Shown: in pieces, positions 5,938 through 6,522 of the stretch
How positions within the stretch are numbered: position 1 is the stretch's first letter
Layout of the letters: every line of letters begins with the position of its first letter
Source: Thermoleophilia bacterium
GTDB lineage: Bacteria; Actinomycetota; Thermoleophilia; Gaiellales; JAICJC01
Direction: 5' to 3'
NCBI GenBank assembly: GCA_025928435.1
Contig: JAICJM010000208.1
Coordinates: forward strand, 1 to 6,522
DNA length: 6,522 bases
Program-made: the position numbers and the translations under genes
Notes under the pieces: model-generated
Database searches by the model: none
The model's input: only the letters and a program-made list of their open reading frames with translations
Told to the model about the DNA's origin: nothing

Positions 5938-6375
5938 ATGATCAGAACAGGCGCCGAATATCGCGAATCCATCCGGGATGGGCGCCGGGTGTGGATCGAC
6001 GGCGAGCGGGTCGAGGACGTCCGCCTGCACCCAGCTGCCGGCGATGATCCACCTGGCCCGCGACCTGTGCGGCGGCCCAGCTCTGCGTGACGCCCGATGC
6101 GGCCGCGTTCGACGCTCCCGAGACCCGGCCGCTCCTGCAGAAAGTACTATCGCGTCGGCCGGTTCGGCGCCGACGACCGCCGGCGGCTGTTCGCGTTCGT
6201 GCGCGATCTCCTGAACTCCGGCTACGCCGGCCACCGCCTCACCTTCCAGCTCTTCGCCCAGTCGCCCGCCTTCGCCCACCTCGTGCACGTGTACACCACC
6301 TACGACTTCTCGGGCCCCGCCGACCTCGTCCGCCGCGACGCCGGCCTGTCCGAGCCGCTGGGGGAGGGCGCGTGA
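5938..6375 (+). pseudogene. HpaB/PvcC-family flavin-dependent monooxygenase remnant, internally deleted and frameshifted
   Basis: The ATG at 5938 begins MIRTGAEYRESIRDGRRVWI and continues DGERVEDVRLHP, a typical N-terminus of 4-hydroxyphenylacetate 3-hydroxylase (HpaB/PvcC) proteins. Just after, in the next frame from about 6032, the sequence reads QLPAMIHLARDLCGG, which belongs near the C-terminus. Family members run to about 480-530 residues; about 32 plus 113 remain, so roughly 1 kb and most of the FAD and substrate sites are missing. Two further shifts follow, each explained by one extra base in a run: CCC at 6076-6078 (then QLCVTPDAAAFDAPE), and AAA at 6141-6143 (then KYYRVGRFGADDRRRLFAFV to the stop at 6375). 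The first codons (AGA, ACA, GAA, TAT) are less GC-rich than neighbouring genes. The two run-length shifts could be sequencing errors; the deletion could not be explained that way. The original enzyme would have hydroxylated a phenol with reduced flavin. Confidence 0.85.
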
Positions 6376-6386
6376 GACGTCCTGTG

Positions 6387-6522
6387 TCAACCCTGGGTTG
6401 TGGTGAGGCGGTTGAGGCTGCCGTGGTGGGTGGGTTGGTAGGTGGTGTGGTCTTGCCAGAGGCGCCAGATGATGCGGAGCCAGGCGCGGCCGGGGATGGG
6501 CAGGGCGTGGGCGTGGTCGTGG
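6387..6522 (-). CDS. Transposase C-terminus, probably IS110 family (partial)
   Basis: Only the last 44 residues are inside the window, read leftward to a TGA at 6389-6387. They read HDHAHALPIPGRAWLRIIWR, LWQDHTTYQPTHHG and SLNRLTTTQG. The AWLRIIWRLWQD...Y.P..HG pattern resembles the end of IS116/IS110/IS902-type transposases of actinobacteria, as I remember them. IS110 enzymes combine a DEDD RuvC-like domain with a C-terminal catalytic-serine domain and use a bridge RNA; none of those catalytic parts are visible here. Codon use (many ACC and CAC) gives a strongly G/T-skewed plus strand unlike the neighbours, which fits acquired DNA. Another transposase family is possible. Confidence 0.6.
   Translation of the reverse strand, partial: HDHAHALPIPGRAWLRIIWRLWQDHTTYQPTHHGSLNRLTTTQG
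6388..6400. repeat. Short palindrome at the transposase stop
   Basis: CAACCC-T-GGGTTG is a perfect 6-bp inverted repeat around one base, covering most of the stop codon and the last four codons of the transposase. It may be a hairpin at the 3' end of that gene or part of a subterminal end signal of the element. It is short enough to be chance. Confidence 0.35.

Larger units (their letters stand above)
6376..6522 (-). mobile_element. End of an insertion sequence, probably IS110 type, continuing past the window
   Basis: The transposase C-terminus at 6387 and the intact-looking end of the monooxygenase remnant at 6375 leave at most 11 bp for the element's boundary. The 3' non-coding end must therefore be very short, if the element is complete. 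No terminal inverted repeat or target duplication can be judged with only one end visible. Confidence 0.45.

Noticed and set aside
5866..6390. Upstream extension of the lysR frame to 6390
   Set aside because: It crosses the promoter gap and the whole monooxygenase remnant, and LysR proteins begin at the chosen ATG. It is open only by chance.
6418..6455. G-rich stretch that could form a two-tetrad quadruplex
   Set aside because: The G runs are mostly two or three long and are explained by ACC/CAC codons of the transposase on the other strand.
1..6522. CRISPR array, tRNA, rRNA or riboswitch
   Set aside because: No regularly spaced direct repeats, no cloverleaf-like or conserved rRNA stretch, and no leader long enough for a riboswitch were seen; the gaps between genes are all under 80 bp.

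Overview
The window is about 6.5 kb of very GC-rich DNA with dense, short-spaced genes and several GTG starts. The gene set (mycobacterial-type LigB ligase, an actinobacterial-style cupin, promoters placed for leaderless mRNAs) suggests an actinomycetote, possibly a soil Thermoleophilia lineage. That placement is inference from composition and family resemblance only.

Left third (1-2061): the 5' part of an iron-type alcohol dehydrogenase gene runs leftward out of the window. It diverges from a rightward pair, a complete non-heme ferritin with every expected ferroxidase residue and a small single-domain cupin that starts 2 nt after the ferritin stop. The 74-bp gap between the divergent genes carries a ribosome binding site for each and a possible shared, two-way -10 element.

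Middle (2058-3411): a leftward enolase-superfamily gene converges on the cupin, and one CTAG supplies the stop codon on both strands. Its GTG start faces, across 60 bp, the GTG start of a rightward nitrilase. Both starts lie 6 nt from a -10-like hexamer, as expected for leaderless transcripts. The nitrilase is broken: about 20 N-terminal residues are joined out of frame to its last ~76 residues, and the catalytic middle is missing.

Right half (3383-6375): an ATP-dependent DNA ligase (LigB type) and an upstream LysR-family regulator form a leftward pair whose stop and start overlap in GTGA. The LysR gene diverges from a second broken enzyme gene, an HpaB/PvcC-type flavin-dependent monooxygenase. 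About 32 N-terminal residues are joined to ~113 C-terminal residues, and the C-terminal part carries two further single-base insertions in homopolymer runs. The last ~135 bp encode, leftward, the C-terminus of a probable IS110-type transposase, so an insertion sequence abuts the broken monooxygenase.

Taken together, this looks like a small-molecule catabolism or accessory region in decay. Two enzyme genes with opposite neighbours have lost their middles while keeping both ends and their promoters. The regulator and ligase between them remain intact, and a mobile element sits at the edge. No complete new defence or mobile system is visible. The most unusual points are the two parallel internal deletions and the lysR-ligB coupling.
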